Assembly: GCF_000426285.1 (NCBI RefSeq)
Contig: NZ_AUFB01000014.1
Coordinates: 1-64,000 of the forward strand
Length of the DNA stretch: 64,000 nucleotides
Origin: Rhizobium leucaenae USDA 9039
Lineage (GTDB): Bacteria > Pseudomonadota > Alphaproteobacteria > Rhizobiales > Rhizobiaceae
Reading direction: 5' to 3'
Shown here one piece after another: positions 44,494 to 53,078 of this stretch. Each line of letters opens with the position of its first letter. Within the stretch, counting starts at the first letter, position 1. A program made the position numbers and the translations under genes. The notes beneath the pieces were generated by a model. It saw only the letters and a program-made list of their open reading frames with translations. It ran no database searches and was not told where the DNA came from.

Positions 44494-46004
44494 TCGTGTT
44501 GTAGCTGAAACAGATGCTTGATGCGTGAGGTCAGAGAGCCGATGGGCGCGCCGTTGACCAATATGTCGCTGGTGCTGAAGAGATGGCGCTCGGCCTCGAT
44601 GCGCTTCGACATGATCGTCCCCAGCTCTTCGGCTATGGAAGGCCGGTCGTGCAGCAGGGGCGCCAGGCAATCCTCACCGATCTCGTAGGTTACCACGAAG
44701 GTTAGTGCCCGGATCGTGCCGACTTCGCCGGACCCCATCAATAGGCCGCCTTCGCCGAAATAATCGCCGGGAGCGAGCCGCGTCAGTTCGATCTGTCGCT
44801 GTGCCTCCCTGCGAGTGATGCTGATAACGCCTGAGCGCACAATGGTAAGCGAGCGCAGCAGCGAATCCTGTTCGGCGATGACGGCATCCTTGTGATAGGT
44901 GCGGCGCTGCATACGGGACGCCAGATGTTCCTTCTCATCTTCGGTAAGCGAGGAGAACAGCGGAATATTGTTGAGCAGCCGCCACGGCGTACCGGGATGC
45001 TGGGCGGCGCTCGCCGTCTCGGCCTGGGACTCCGACGGCATCGTGATGGCGTCGGGCGGGCCTGCGAGCTTCAACCCGCCTGCTTTCGAATGACGATAGA
45101 TGAGGTCGTTGATCTCATTTTTGGCAGCCGTCATCTGCGATATGTCACGGATGCGGAAATTGAGCTGCAATTCAATGGCCTGCCCGTCGATCGAATTGAT
45201 CATCACGCTGGGCTCGGGCGTCTTCTGGATGGTGTTGCAACTGATCAGCACGTTGCGCATGACATCCGCGATGACTTTGGGCTGCGTGGTCGGCTGGACT
45301 CGGACGGTGATGGTGACGCCGTGGCTTTCGTCCGGACTGGAAAGATTGGTGATCCGGCTTTTGGCAAGGGCGCTGTTCGGGATTACGACAAGATCGTTGG
45401 TGCCGCTCAGCAGATGCGTGGCCCGCCAGTTGGTCTCGACCACACGGCCCTGGACATCATTGTCGAGCACCACCCAATCGCCGACGGAATAGGGCCGGCC
45501 GAGATTGAGCGCGATGCCGGAGAAGACGTCGCTGAGCGTGCTCTGCAGCGCAAGACCGAGAATGATGGCGAAAACGCCCGAGGTCGCGATCAGCGTGCCC
45601 ACGGGTACGCTGAAGACATCCGCGACCACGGAGAGAACCGCACCGAGATAGATGACGCCGACGACGAGATCCTGCAGCAGCCGGGCTTCGCGCGGCTTGC
45701 GCTCGAAGATCAGAAACAGGCGCACGAAGGCGACCAGCACCCAGGCGCCGTTGATCCACCAGACGATCTTGGCAAAGCCGGTGAAGACACGCAGCGTCAC
45801 CGTGTCCTGCGCCTGCGGCGGCGTCGGCTCATAGGGTACGATGCCGTGATAGAGCAGCAGCGCGGTCAGGCTGACGAAAAACGCGATCTGTCCGATCAGC
45901 CGCCCGGCGCGCCGGTGGCGAAGCAGGAAACGGCTGACGAATGTGCCAACGACCACCAAGATGCAAAACTGGACGATCGGATCGGCGAGGAGCGCAATGG
46001 ACAT
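44490..46004 (-). CDS. MscS-type channel with cyclic-nucleotide-binding domain
   Basis: A 504-residue protein with N-terminal membrane helices. The MscS pore/beta region follows: LIATSGVFAIILGLALQSTLSDVFSGIALNL, then GDWVVLDNDVQGRVVETNWRATHL. A C-terminal cNMP-binding domain (about 360-490) contains LASRMQRRTYHKDAVIAEQDS, then LAPGDYFGEGGLLMGSGEVGTIRA. A class III cyclase is encoded 6 kb away. The channel may therefore be gated or tuned by cyclic nucleotide. Confidence 0.9.
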   Translation of the reverse strand: MSIALLADPIVQFCILVVVGTFVSRFLLRHRRAGRLIGQIAFFVSLTALLLYHGIVPYEPTPPQAQDTVTLRVFTGFAKIVWWINGAWVLVAFVRLFLIFERKPREARLLQDLVVGVIYLGAVLSVVADVFSVPVGTLIATSGVFAIILGLALQSTLSDVFSGIALNLGRPYSVGDWVVLDNDVQGRVVETNWRATHLLSGTNDLVVIPNSALAKSRITNLSSPDESHGVTITVRVQPTTQPKVIADVMRNVLISCNTIQKTPEPSVMINSIDGQAIELQLNFRIRDISQMTAAKNEINDLIYRHSKAGGLKLAGPPDAITMPSESQAETASAAQHPGTPWRLLNNIPLFSSLTEDEKEHLASRMQRRTYHKDAVIAEQDSLLRSLTIVRSGVISITRREAQRQIELTRLAPGDYFGEGGLLMGSGEVGTIRALTFVVTYEIGEDCLAPLLHDRPSIAEELGTIMSKRIEAERHLFSTSDILVNGAPIGSLTSRIKHLFQLQHD

Positions 46005-46075
46005 GACAACTTGGCCGCGTTCAGTCTTTCGGATGGCCGGTAAATTGGCATGAACTCGGCCGCAATACCATACGG

Positions 46076-46840
46076 TTAGGTCCGGGCTTTCCTTAGCGCA
46101 TCCGAAATCTCATCGCGGGCAACGCCGATCAGGCGCTCCATGGCGCTGCGGGCATCGTCCGGGCGGCGCATGCGGATGGCTTCCAACACCTCCTGATGCA
46201 TGGCGATCGCCTGTTCATGCGACGGACTGGCACGGTTGGTCAGGCGGAAGCTGGCGAGCAGGGCTGCGCGAATGGCGGTGGCGAATTGCAGATAGACCCA
46301 GTTGCCGCTGGCGCGAATGATCGCGGTGTGAAATTCGAGATCGGCCCGGCTCCAGGCCTCGCTGTCGCGGGCATTGGCCTCTACCATCTCCTCGAAGGCC
46401 TTCGATATGCGAAAGAGGTGGTGAGCATTGGCATTGGCGGCGGCCTGGGCCGCGGCGGCCGGTTCCAGCAATTGACGGGCCTCGATCAGCGAGGCATGAA
46501 AACGCTCGTCATTGCCGAGCCGCAGGGTGGCGTCGAGCACGAGCGGATCCAGATAGTTCCAGTTCTCCCGCGGCAGCACCGTGGTGCCGGCGCGGGTGCG
46601 CGAACGGATCATGCCGAGGGCTGCCAAATATTGCATGGCTTCGCGCAGGCTGGTGCGGCTGACGCCGAATTGCTCGGTCAGTTCCGCCTCGTTCGGCAGC
46701 GTCGACCCCTCCGCCATTTCGCCGGAGATGATCTTGTCGATGAAGCGTTGCAGCAGCGCTTCGCGCACGCTGCGCTTGCCACCCTCCGAAAGCCCGGGCA
46801 TCGCCGCAGTCAACTTTTCCCTGGTTTTGCCGCCGCCCAC
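46076..46840 (-). CDS. GntR/FadR-family transcription regulator
   Basis: A 254-residue protein with an N-terminal winged helix (AEGSTLPNEAELTEQFGVSRTSLREAMQYLAALGMIRSRTRAGT). An FCD ligand-binding domain follows, with the metal/ligand residues in DLEFHTAIIRASGNWVYLQF and H near AIAMHQEVLEAIR. The GTG at 46840 follows GAGAGGGG; an inner ATG (46756) is possible. It is divergent from the epimerase gene, so it probably controls the sugar-oxidation genes at 46989-50535. Confidence 0.9.
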   Translation of the reverse strand: MGGGKTREKLTAAMPGLSEGGKRSVREALLQRFIDKIISGEMAEGSTLPNEAELTEQFGVSRTSLREAMQYLAALGMIRSRTRAGTTVLPRENWNYLDPLVLDATLRLGNDERFHASLIEARQLLEPAAAAQAAANANAHHLFRISKAFEEMVEANARDSEAWSRADLEFHTAIIRASGNWVYLQFATAIRAALLASFRLTNRASPSHEQAIAMHQEVLEAIRMRRPDDARSAMERLIGVARDEISDALRKART

Positions 46841-46896
46841 GTCCCCTCTCCGATTATCCCCCCGAGATCGCCAAGCGCCGCGATCCCGCAACGGAC

Positions 46897-46924
46897 TCTA
46901 TATAAATACTACCTATGTTGACAA
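46897..46924 (-). promoter_or_regulatory. Candidate promoter of the GntR gene, overlapping a plus-strand -35
   Basis: On the minus strand TTGTCA (46924-46919), a 16-base spacer and TATAGA (46902-46897) form a plausible promoter. On the plus strand a perfect TTGACA (46918-46923) overlaps it and could serve the epimerase gene, with a poor -10 (TACCGT) 17 bases on. Shared elements would allow joint control. Confidence 0.4.
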
Positions 46925-46988
46925 TAAATATGATGAAAACTACCGTCCGAGACGAATTCACCGATGCATGCGGAGGATAACGGCGGAG

Positions 46989-47882
46989 ATGACGGTGGTA
47001 GAGCTCACGGGCAGCAGCTTGACCGCACGGCTTTCCACGCGCGGCGGCATCGTGCTCGGCCTCTGGTGGGAGCGGAGCGGCACGCGTCTGTCGTTGCTGC
47101 GCGAAGCACAGTCTGACGATGCCGATGCGCTCTCCTCCGCTTGCTATCCGCTCGTTCCTTTCGGCAACAGGGTCAAGGGCAATCGCTTCACGTTTCGGGG
47201 CGGGGATTATGTCCTCGAGCCCAATACGGATTGGGACCCTCATTATCTGCATGGCGAAGGCTGGCAATCGGAATGGGCTGTTCTGAGTCAGAGCGGCAGC
47301 GAGGCGGAATTCGGCTTCTCACATGAAGGCGGTGGCACGCCCTATGCCTATGACGCGCGGCAGCGCTTCGCCATTCATGACGATCGCTTCGACATGTCCC
47401 TTCAAGTCACGAACCTCGGACCGGAGGCGCTTCCCTTCGGCCTGGGGTGGCATCCCTACTTCCCGCTGACGCCCGCGACGACCCTCAAGGCGCCGGCGCG
47501 GCAGTTCTGGACGGAAGTGGAGGGCTGGCTGCCGGGAGAGGCGGCGGACATTCCCGACGACCTGGATTTCGCGATGGCGCGTGGATTGCCGCATCGCTGG
47601 GTCAACAACGGTTTCGAAGGGTGGAACGGCGTCGCTGAGATCGCTTGGCCCGAGCATAATGCGCGGCTTCGCCTGACGGCGGATCGGCGGCTCAAACAGT
47701 ATTTCATTTTCATTTCGGATGCGGGCTTCGATCCAGGCTTCCAGCGCGACTATTTCTGTTTCGAGCCGATGTCGCATCTGGCAAACGGCCATAACCTACC
47801 GGACCTCGGCGATCTCACCGTGCTGGAGCCCGGCGAGGCGATGATGGTCAGCCTGCAATTGCGCCCGGAAACGATCGCCTAG
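46989..47882 (+). CDS. Aldose 1-epimerase
   Basis: A 297-residue galactose-mutarotase-fold protein. CYPLVPFGNRVKGNRFTFRG, HYLHGEGWQSEW (His), GLGWHPYFPLT (second His) and CFEPMSHLANGHN (Glu) match the sugar-binding and catalytic sites of the family. GGAGG and GGAG lie upstream of the ATG. It interconverts alpha and beta sugars before oxidation. It starts a plus-strand cluster with the SDR and aldehyde dehydrogenase genes. Confidence 0.9.
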   Translation: MTVVELTGSSLTARLSTRGGIVLGLWWERSGTRLSLLREAQSDDADALSSACYPLVPFGNRVKGNRFTFRGGDYVLEPNTDWDPHYLHGEGWQSEWAVLSQSGSEAEFGFSHEGGGTPYAYDARQRFAIHDDRFDMSLQVTNLGPEALPFGLGWHPYFPLTPATTLKAPARQFWTEVEGWLPGEAADIPDDLDFAMARGLPHRWVNNGFEGWNGVAEIAWPEHNARLRLTADRRLKQYFIFISDAGFDPGFQRDYFCFEPMSHLANGHNLPDLGDLTVLEPGEAMMVSLQLRPETIA

Positions 47883-47983
47883 AGCAATTCCAGGAAAAGT
47901 GCGTAGCGGTTTTCCGTCCGGAATTGCGTGAAAACAAAGAGATAGAGCAGTTCAGCAATTCCGTGAAGCGCTGAGCTGCTCTA
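47881..47983. repeat. RIME-type mosaic element
   Basis: Two inverted repeats follow one another. GCAATTCC...GGAATTGC spans 47884-47928, and AGAGCAGTTCAGC...GCTGAGCTGCTCT spans about 47944-47982. The first 45 bases are the reverse complement of 53034-53078 with one difference. It begins inside the stop codon of the epimerase gene. Confidence 0.75.
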
Positions 47984-48012
47984 GCGGCTTCCAGTTCAAG
48001 AAAGGAACCCTC

Positions 48013-48789
48013 ATGAGCAACCGTCTTTCGGGCAAGCGCATCCTGATCACCGGCGCAGCGCAGGGTATCGGTCTGGCGATCGCCAAGGCCTGTGCCGCGG
48101 AGGGCGCAAGCCTGTTTCTTATCGACATGGACGGCGCATTGTTGACGCGCGAGGCAGAAGCGTTGAAGGCGGCGGGTGCCGCGCTCGGCTATGCGGCGGC
48201 TGACATAACCGACGCCGCAAGGATCCAGGCTATGGTGGCGCAGGCGGGCAGGGAGATTGGTCAGCTCAATGCGCTGATCAACAATGCCGGCGTGAATGTT
48301 TTTTCCGAGCCGCTGGCGACGAGCGATGAGGAGTGGCAGCGCTGTTTCGACATCAATCTCAAGGGGGCCTGGAATTGCTGCAAGGCAGTGCTGCCCGGCA
48401 TCATTGCCGGGGGTGGCGGCGCGATCCTCAACATTGCCTCCACGCATGCCTTCACCATTATCCCGCACACTTTTCCCTATCCGCTTGCCAAGCATGCCCT
48501 GCTCGGCATGACAAAATCGCTGGGGCTCGAATATGCGGCTAGGGGTGTCAGGGTAAACGCGCTGGCGCCGGGCTATGTCGCGACACAGAAGGTAATCGAC
48601 TATTGGAACAGCTTTGCCGACCCTGAAGTTGCCAAGGCGGAGACGCTGCGGCTGCATCCGGGTGGACGGATCGCGACGCCGGAGGAGATCGCGCTTGCCG
48701 CCGTCTTCATGATTTCCGACGAATGCCCCTTCATGAATGCCACCTGCCTGACCGTCGATGGTGGCTTGAGCGTGCAGCAGCATCCTTGA
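48013..48789 (+). CDS. Short-chain dehydrogenase, probably a sugar or sugar-acid dehydrogenase
   Basis: A 258-residue classical SDR. The cofactor motif is TGAAQGIGLAIAKA, an acidic residue after beta-2 (LIDMDG) points to NAD+, and NNAG, the Ser (NIASTHA) and YPLAK form the active site. AAAGGAA precedes the ATG. Position after an aldose epimerase and before a ketoglutarate-semialdehyde-type dehydrogenase suggests oxidation of an aldose or deoxy-keto acid. The true sugar cannot be read from sequence. Confidence 0.88.
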   Translation: MSNRLSGKRILITGAAQGIGLAIAKACAAEGASLFLIDMDGALLTREAEALKAAGAALGYAAADITDAARIQAMVAQAGREIGQLNALINNAGVNVFSEPLATSDEEWQRCFDINLKGAWNCCKAVLPGIIAGGGGAILNIASTHAFTIIPHTFPYPLAKHALLGMTKSLGLEYAARGVRVNALAPGYVATQKVIDYWNSFADPEVAKAETLRLHPGGRIATPEEIALAAVFMISDECPFMNATCLTVDGGLSVQQHP

Positions 48790-48948
48790 TTTCGCGGCGC
48801 CGGGGTGCATAAGGTCGCAGCCGCTTTATCTGCCCGGATAAGGCTTGATATTTAGATGACGGTTATCATCTTACATCTGTCATTTCATCTTGCTATCTGC
48901 TTCTGAGGGGCGCAACTCCCGGCGCTCTGGCATCATCAAGGAATACCC

Positions 48949-50535
48949 ATGACACAGTCTTTTGTGATTAGCGGCGATCTGCTGATCGGCGCGGATTCGA
49001 CCGGCGACAACAAATCCGTGCGCGCCATCAACCCGGCGACGGGCGCGAACCTGGAGCCAGCCTTCGCAATCGCCAGCGAGGCGGAGGTCGCCCGCGCTTG
49101 CGAGTTGGCCGGCAAGGCGTTCGACATCTATCGCGCTACCAGCCCAGAGGCTCGCGCGACGTTCCTGGAGACGATTGCGACCAATATCCTAGAGATCGGC
49201 GACGCGCTGATCGAGCGTGCGACCGAAGAAACCGGTCTGCCGGTGGCCCGCCTTCAGGGCGAGCGCGCCCGTACGGTCGGTCAGCTTCGGCTGTTCGCGC
49301 AGGTGGTTCGTTCGGGCGAATGGCTCGACCTGCGGGTCGATCCGGCATTGCCGGAGCGCAAGCCGCTGCCGCGTCCGGACCTGCGCCTGCGCCAGATCCC
49401 GCTTGGCCCTGTCGCCGTCTTCGGCGCCAGCAACTTCCCGCTCGCCTTCTCGGTTGCCGGTGGTGATACCGCTTCGGCGCTGGCGGCCGGTTGCCCGGTC
49501 GTGGTCAAGGGCCATCTTGCCCATCCGGGTACCGGTGAACTGGTCGGCCGCGCCATCCGCGCCGCCGTCGTTGCCTGCGGCCTGCCGGAAGGCACCTTCT
49601 CGCTCCTGACCGGCGCCAATGAGACCGGTGCCGCTCTGGTGCGCAATCCGCATATCAAGGCGGTTGGCTTTACCGGCTCGCGCGCTGGCGGTGTGGCGCT
49701 AGGCGCAATCGCCGCGGCCCGGCCGGAGCCTATCCCGGTTTATGCCGAGATGAGCAGCGTCAACCCTGTCTTCCTGTTCCCGGCAGCGCTTGCGGCTCGC
49801 GCGGAAGCGATCGGCACGGGCTTCATCGACTCCCTGACGCTCGGCGCCGGCCAGTTCTGCACCAATCCGGGCCTGATTTTTGCGATCGATAGCCCCGATC
49901 TCGACCGTTTCGTCCAGGCTGCCAGCAATGCCCTGACCGGCCGCGCGCCGGCACCGATGCTGACGCCGGGCATTCACGCAGCCTTCGATAAGGGCGTTGC
50001 CGCGCTCGCAGAGCATGAGGCGGTCAAGACCGTCGCGCACGGTGCACCGGCCGAAGGCGTCAATCGCAGCCCCGGCATTTTCTTCGAGACGGATGTCGAG
50101 CCTTTCTTGGCCGATGAGCGCCTGGGCCACGAAGTTTTCGGTGCGGCAAGCCTTCTGGTGCGCTGCAAGGACATCGAGCAGATGATAGCCGTTGCCGAAA
50201 AGCTTGAAGGTCAGCTCACCGCCACGCTGCAGATCGAAGCGGGCGACTATCCCACTGCCGCCAAGCTGCTGCCGGTGTTGGAGCGCAAAGTCGGCCGCAT
50301 CCTCGCCAATGGCTGGCCGACCGGCGTCGAGGTCAGCCATGCCATGGTGCATGGCGGCCCGTTCCCGGCGACATCGGATAGCCGCACGACCTCGGTCGGG
50401 ACGCTCGCCATCCGCCGCTTCCTACGTCCGGTCTCCTACCAGGACTTGCCGGCAGGGCTGCTGCCGGTCGAGCTTCGCGACGACGGCGTCAAGTCGCTCC
50501 CGCATCTGCTGGATGGCGTGCGCGGCGGCTACTGA
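48949..50535 (+). CDS. Aldehyde dehydrogenase, alpha-ketoglutaric-semialdehyde type
   Basis: A 528-residue NAD(P)-dependent aldehyde dehydrogenase. GPVAVFGASNFPLAFSVAGGD and the cofactor site FTGSRAGG are present, with the general base in VYAEMSSVNPVF and the nucleophile Cys in GAGQFCTNPG. The end includes PFPATSDSRTTSVGT, typical for the branch that oxidises 2-oxoglutarate semialdehyde in non-phosphorylative sugar pathways. AAGGAAT precedes the ATG. No dehydratase is seen in the cluster, so it would have to be encoded elsewhere. Confidence 0.88.
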   Translation: MTQSFVISGDLLIGADSTGDNKSVRAINPATGANLEPAFAIASEAEVARACELAGKAFDIYRATSPEARATFLETIATNILEIGDALIERATEETGLPVARLQGERARTVGQLRLFAQVVRSGEWLDLRVDPALPERKPLPRPDLRLRQIPLGPVAVFGASNFPLAFSVAGGDTASALAAGCPVVVKGHLAHPGTGELVGRAIRAAVVACGLPEGTFSLLTGANETGAALVRNPHIKAVGFTGSRAGGVALGAIAAARPEPIPVYAEMSSVNPVFLFPAALAARAEAIGTGFIDSLTLGAGQFCTNPGLIFAIDSPDLDRFVQAASNALTGRAPAPMLTPGIHAAFDKGVAALAEHEAVKTVAHGAPAEGVNRSPGIFFETDVEPFLADERLGHEVFGAASLLVRCKDIEQMIAVAEKLEGQLTATLQIEAGDYPTAAKLLPVLERKVGRILANGWPTGVEVSHAMVHGGPFPATSDSRTTSVGTLAIRRFLRPVSYQDLPAGLLPVELRDDGVKSLPHLLDGVRGGY

Positions 50536-50557
50536 GGAGGTTCGGCGGGGTGATGGT

Positions 50558-50575
50558 GCGGCGCCTTTGCGCCGC
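50558..50575. terminator. GC-rich hairpin after the aldehyde dehydrogenase gene
   Basis: GCGGCGC/GCGCCGC form a perfect 7-bp stem with a CTTT loop, 22 bases after the stop. There is no T-run, so it is a weak terminator or an RNA-stabilising stem. It lies between convergent genes. Confidence 0.45.
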
Positions 50576-50614
50576 GCTCTCATCCGCCATCCTGAACCCA
50601 TCTACGGGCGGGCG

Positions 50615-51520
50615 TCAAACAACCGTGATCGGTGCCATGTCGAAAGCGGCTGATATCTGCGATTCCCGCCATCGGCCCGGCGTGAGGCCAACGGTATGGG
50701 AAAAGACGCGGGTCAGGTGGCTTTGATCCGAAAAACCGCACATCAGCGCGATTTCGGCTAGGGGCATTCCCGCCCGCATCAGTTCCTTGGCGCGATCGAC
50801 GCGGCGTTGCATCACCCAGCGATGCGGCGGGACGCCGGTGCTGCGCGCGAAGGCGCGGGCAAAATGGCTGATGGAGAGGCCGCAGTCGCTGGCAAGCTGC
50901 GCCAAAGACACATCCTGATCCAATCGGGCATTGATCGTGTCGCGGGCGCGGCGCAACTGCCAGGGCGTGAGGCCGCCGATCACGGCGGATCGCGCCATCT
51001 GCATGCGCCCATAGCGCTGGGCAATATGGGCGTTGAAAGCCTTGCCGACGTGATCGATGAACAACGCGCTCGTCCGGTCGGGCTGTTTCAGAGCCGGGAT
51101 CAGACAGGAAAACAGATTTTCAATGACGGTGTCGCCGGTGGCGATGCCAGGCGCGAGCGGAAGTTCGACGATGCGCTCGGTGCCAAGCGTGTCGGCGATC
51201 TGGTCGAAGGTCCGACGTGACAGATAGACATTGATCGTTTCGTCGCGGCGCAAATGGCCTGATGGGTCGAGGATCAGGCTGGCAAGCCCAATCGTACCTT
51301 GCGGGAAGGGAATGATGGGAACGAAATAGTTGCCGAGCTTTATCCGGTCCAGTGCCGGCTCCTGACGCTGCAGGCCCAACACGAAACCGGCTTCACCGGC
51401 ACGGCCCGCAGCCGTCGCGGGATAGTCCAGGGTAATTCCGTTTTTGCACAGGATGGCGTCCAGCGCAGACGCTGGCGTGCTCAGCCTGAAATAGTCTTCG
51501 GACCCCGCACCATGATGCAT
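50615..51520 (-). CDS. AraC-family transcription regulator
   Basis: A 301-residue protein with a C-terminal AraC/XylS domain (about 195-290). Two helix-turn-helix units read VSLAQLASDCGLSISHFARAFARSTG and PLAEIALMCGFSDQSHLTRVFSHTVGLTPGRWR. The N-terminal 190 residues should bind an effector but match no known ligand domain by eye. It converges with the aldehyde dehydrogenase gene. The target genes are unknown. Confidence 0.9.
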   Translation of the reverse strand: MHHGAGSEDYFRLSTPASALDAILCKNGITLDYPATAAGRAGEAGFVLGLQRQEPALDRIKLGNYFVPIIPFPQGTIGLASLILDPSGHLRRDETINVYLSRRTFDQIADTLGTERIVELPLAPGIATGDTVIENLFSCLIPALKQPDRTSALFIDHVGKAFNAHIAQRYGRMQMARSAVIGGLTPWQLRRARDTINARLDQDVSLAQLASDCGLSISHFARAFARSTGVPPHRWVMQRRVDRAKELMRAGMPLAEIALMCGFSDQSHLTRVFSHTVGLTPGRWRESQISAAFDMAPITVV

Positions 51521-51736
51521 CGTTGCTACGCCCCAGCCTCACAACAGCCGGCCCCTTCTCAGACCGATGCAGGTCACGATTACCAATTTTTAGAACACTA
51601 TCCTAGATAGTATTGCGCGAAAGCGGCAAATTGAGTCCAAATGTGATATAAATGTGCCATTGCTAATATTGCATCCGCGTCAGCGTCTCACCGCTTGAAT
51701 TGATGGAAATATCCTCGCTCTGATGCAGCATAAGTT

Positions 51737-52981
51737 TCAAGGAGCGGACGGCGCAAACAGCTCGATCTTTTCGTCAAATCCCTTTAGGGATCGGCTGCCG
51801 ATCGAGATGCTCGGTTGATGGCTGAGCTTCTTTGCAAAGTGCTGTGACATCAGCAGCGCCCTGCCGCTATCGCTGCATACGCCCTGTATCCGGCTGACGA
51901 GATTGACGTCCGGGCCGATGACAGTGAAATCCAGGCGGCGGCCGGAGCCGATATTGCCGTAGCTGACCTCGCCGTAATGCAGCGCGATGCTGGCCTGCAG
52001 GCGAGCATCGGGGAAATGCAGTATTTCGAGGCGCTCGAGGATGACTTTGGCGGCAGCGAGCGCGGCATCGCTTGAGCGGGTTGCGTCATAGCCGGGGAAA
52101 ACCGCGAGGACGGCATCGCCCATGAATTTCAGGACTTCGCCGCCTTCGCGAGCGATTGCCGGCACGACGACGTCAAAATAGACGTTCAGCAACTCCAGCA
52201 CGCGCTCGCCCGGCAGGCGATTGGAAAGCTCGGTGAAGCCGCGCAGGTCGCAGAGCATGAGTGCTGCCTCCATGGTCTCGATCTCGCCCTTGCGGATATG
52301 ACCGGCGAGGATGCGCTGCGCTGTCATCGGACCGATGTAGATGTCGAGCAGGCTGAGCTCGACCTGGCGAAGCGTCCGCAGTTCGCAGGCATTGCGCAGC
52401 GACGGCATGATGCGCTCGATCACTTGCCGTTCCGGGGGTGTGAAGCCGCCGGGACGTTTGGTGCCGAAGGAGGCCGCACTGACGGGACCGTCGGCGTTGC
52501 ACAGCGGCACGATCATCACCTCCACCAGATCACGGCCGGCAAACGTGTCGAGCTGTTGCCATTGATCGCTATCATCATCCCGGCCGGCGATGACGATATC
52601 GCGCGTGTTCATGGCCTTCCATAACGCGCTGTGAAGAAATGTCTGGGTGATGGCCCCGTGCTCGCGGTCGCGGATTTGTACAGGTTCGTTCGGCGACCAG
52701 GCGACGGAGCGTCCGAGGATTTCCGGATGCAGGGTCATGAGATGCAGGCTCAGCCGGTCGACCGGAAGGCCGAGGCTTCTCAGACGGCGGCCAAGGCCGA
52801 AGGTCAGGCCGGCCTCATCCAGCGCGTGGGCCTCGTCGCCCGAAAGCCATTCGATGAGAGTGAGAATGGCGGCCGGGCTGATGGCGCCCCGCTCGGAGAC
52901 GGGTTGTTCGATGTCGAGAAGATCGGACAATGAAGAGGCAACCTGGGAAGCTGCTGCCTGGCGAGTCTTGACGGTGGTCAT
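51737..52981 (-). CDS. Class III adenylate/guanylate cyclase
   Basis: A 414-residue protein. The N-terminal half has a GAF-like region (LVEVMIVPLCNADGPVSAASFG). The C-terminal catalytic domain has both metal Asp residues (LCDLRGFTELS and KFMGDAVLAVF), the base-selecting Lys (EVLKF) and Asp (LDFTVIG), and the transition-state Asn/Arg (PDVNLVSRIQ). All residues needed for activity are present, and Lys/Asp favours ATP, so cAMP is the likely product. CAGGAGA precedes the ATG. Confidence 0.9.
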   Translation of the reverse strand: MTTVKTRQAAASQVASSLSDLLDIEQPVSERGAISPAAILTLIEWLSGDEAHALDEAGLTFGLGRRLRSLGLPVDRLSLHLMTLHPEILGRSVAWSPNEPVQIRDREHGAITQTFLHSALWKAMNTRDIVIAGRDDDSDQWQQLDTFAGRDLVEVMIVPLCNADGPVSAASFGTKRPGGFTPPERQVIERIMPSLRNACELRTLRQVELSLLDIYIGPMTAQRILAGHIRKGEIETMEAALMLCDLRGFTELSNRLPGERVLELLNVYFDVVVPAIAREGGEVLKFMGDAVLAVFPGYDATRSSDAALAAAKVILERLEILHFPDARLQASIALHYGEVSYGNIGSGRRLDFTVIGPDVNLVSRIQGVCSDSGRALLMSQHFAKKLSHQPSISIGSRSLKGFDEKIELFAPSAP

Positions 52982-53033
52982 GATCGTATCTCCTGGGGCG
53001 AGGGAGGGAGCGGCGCTCAGTCTTTTGTTTTTT

Positions 53034-53078
53034 CGCAATTCCGGACGGAAAACCGCTGCGCACTTTTCCTGGAATTGC
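53034..53078. repeat. Short RIME-type element (half element)
   Basis: It is the reverse complement of 47884-47928 with one base changed, flanked by GCAATTCC/GGAATTGC inverted ends. It lies between the cyclase gene and the emrB-like gene, reaching to the emrB stop codon. Confidence 0.75.
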
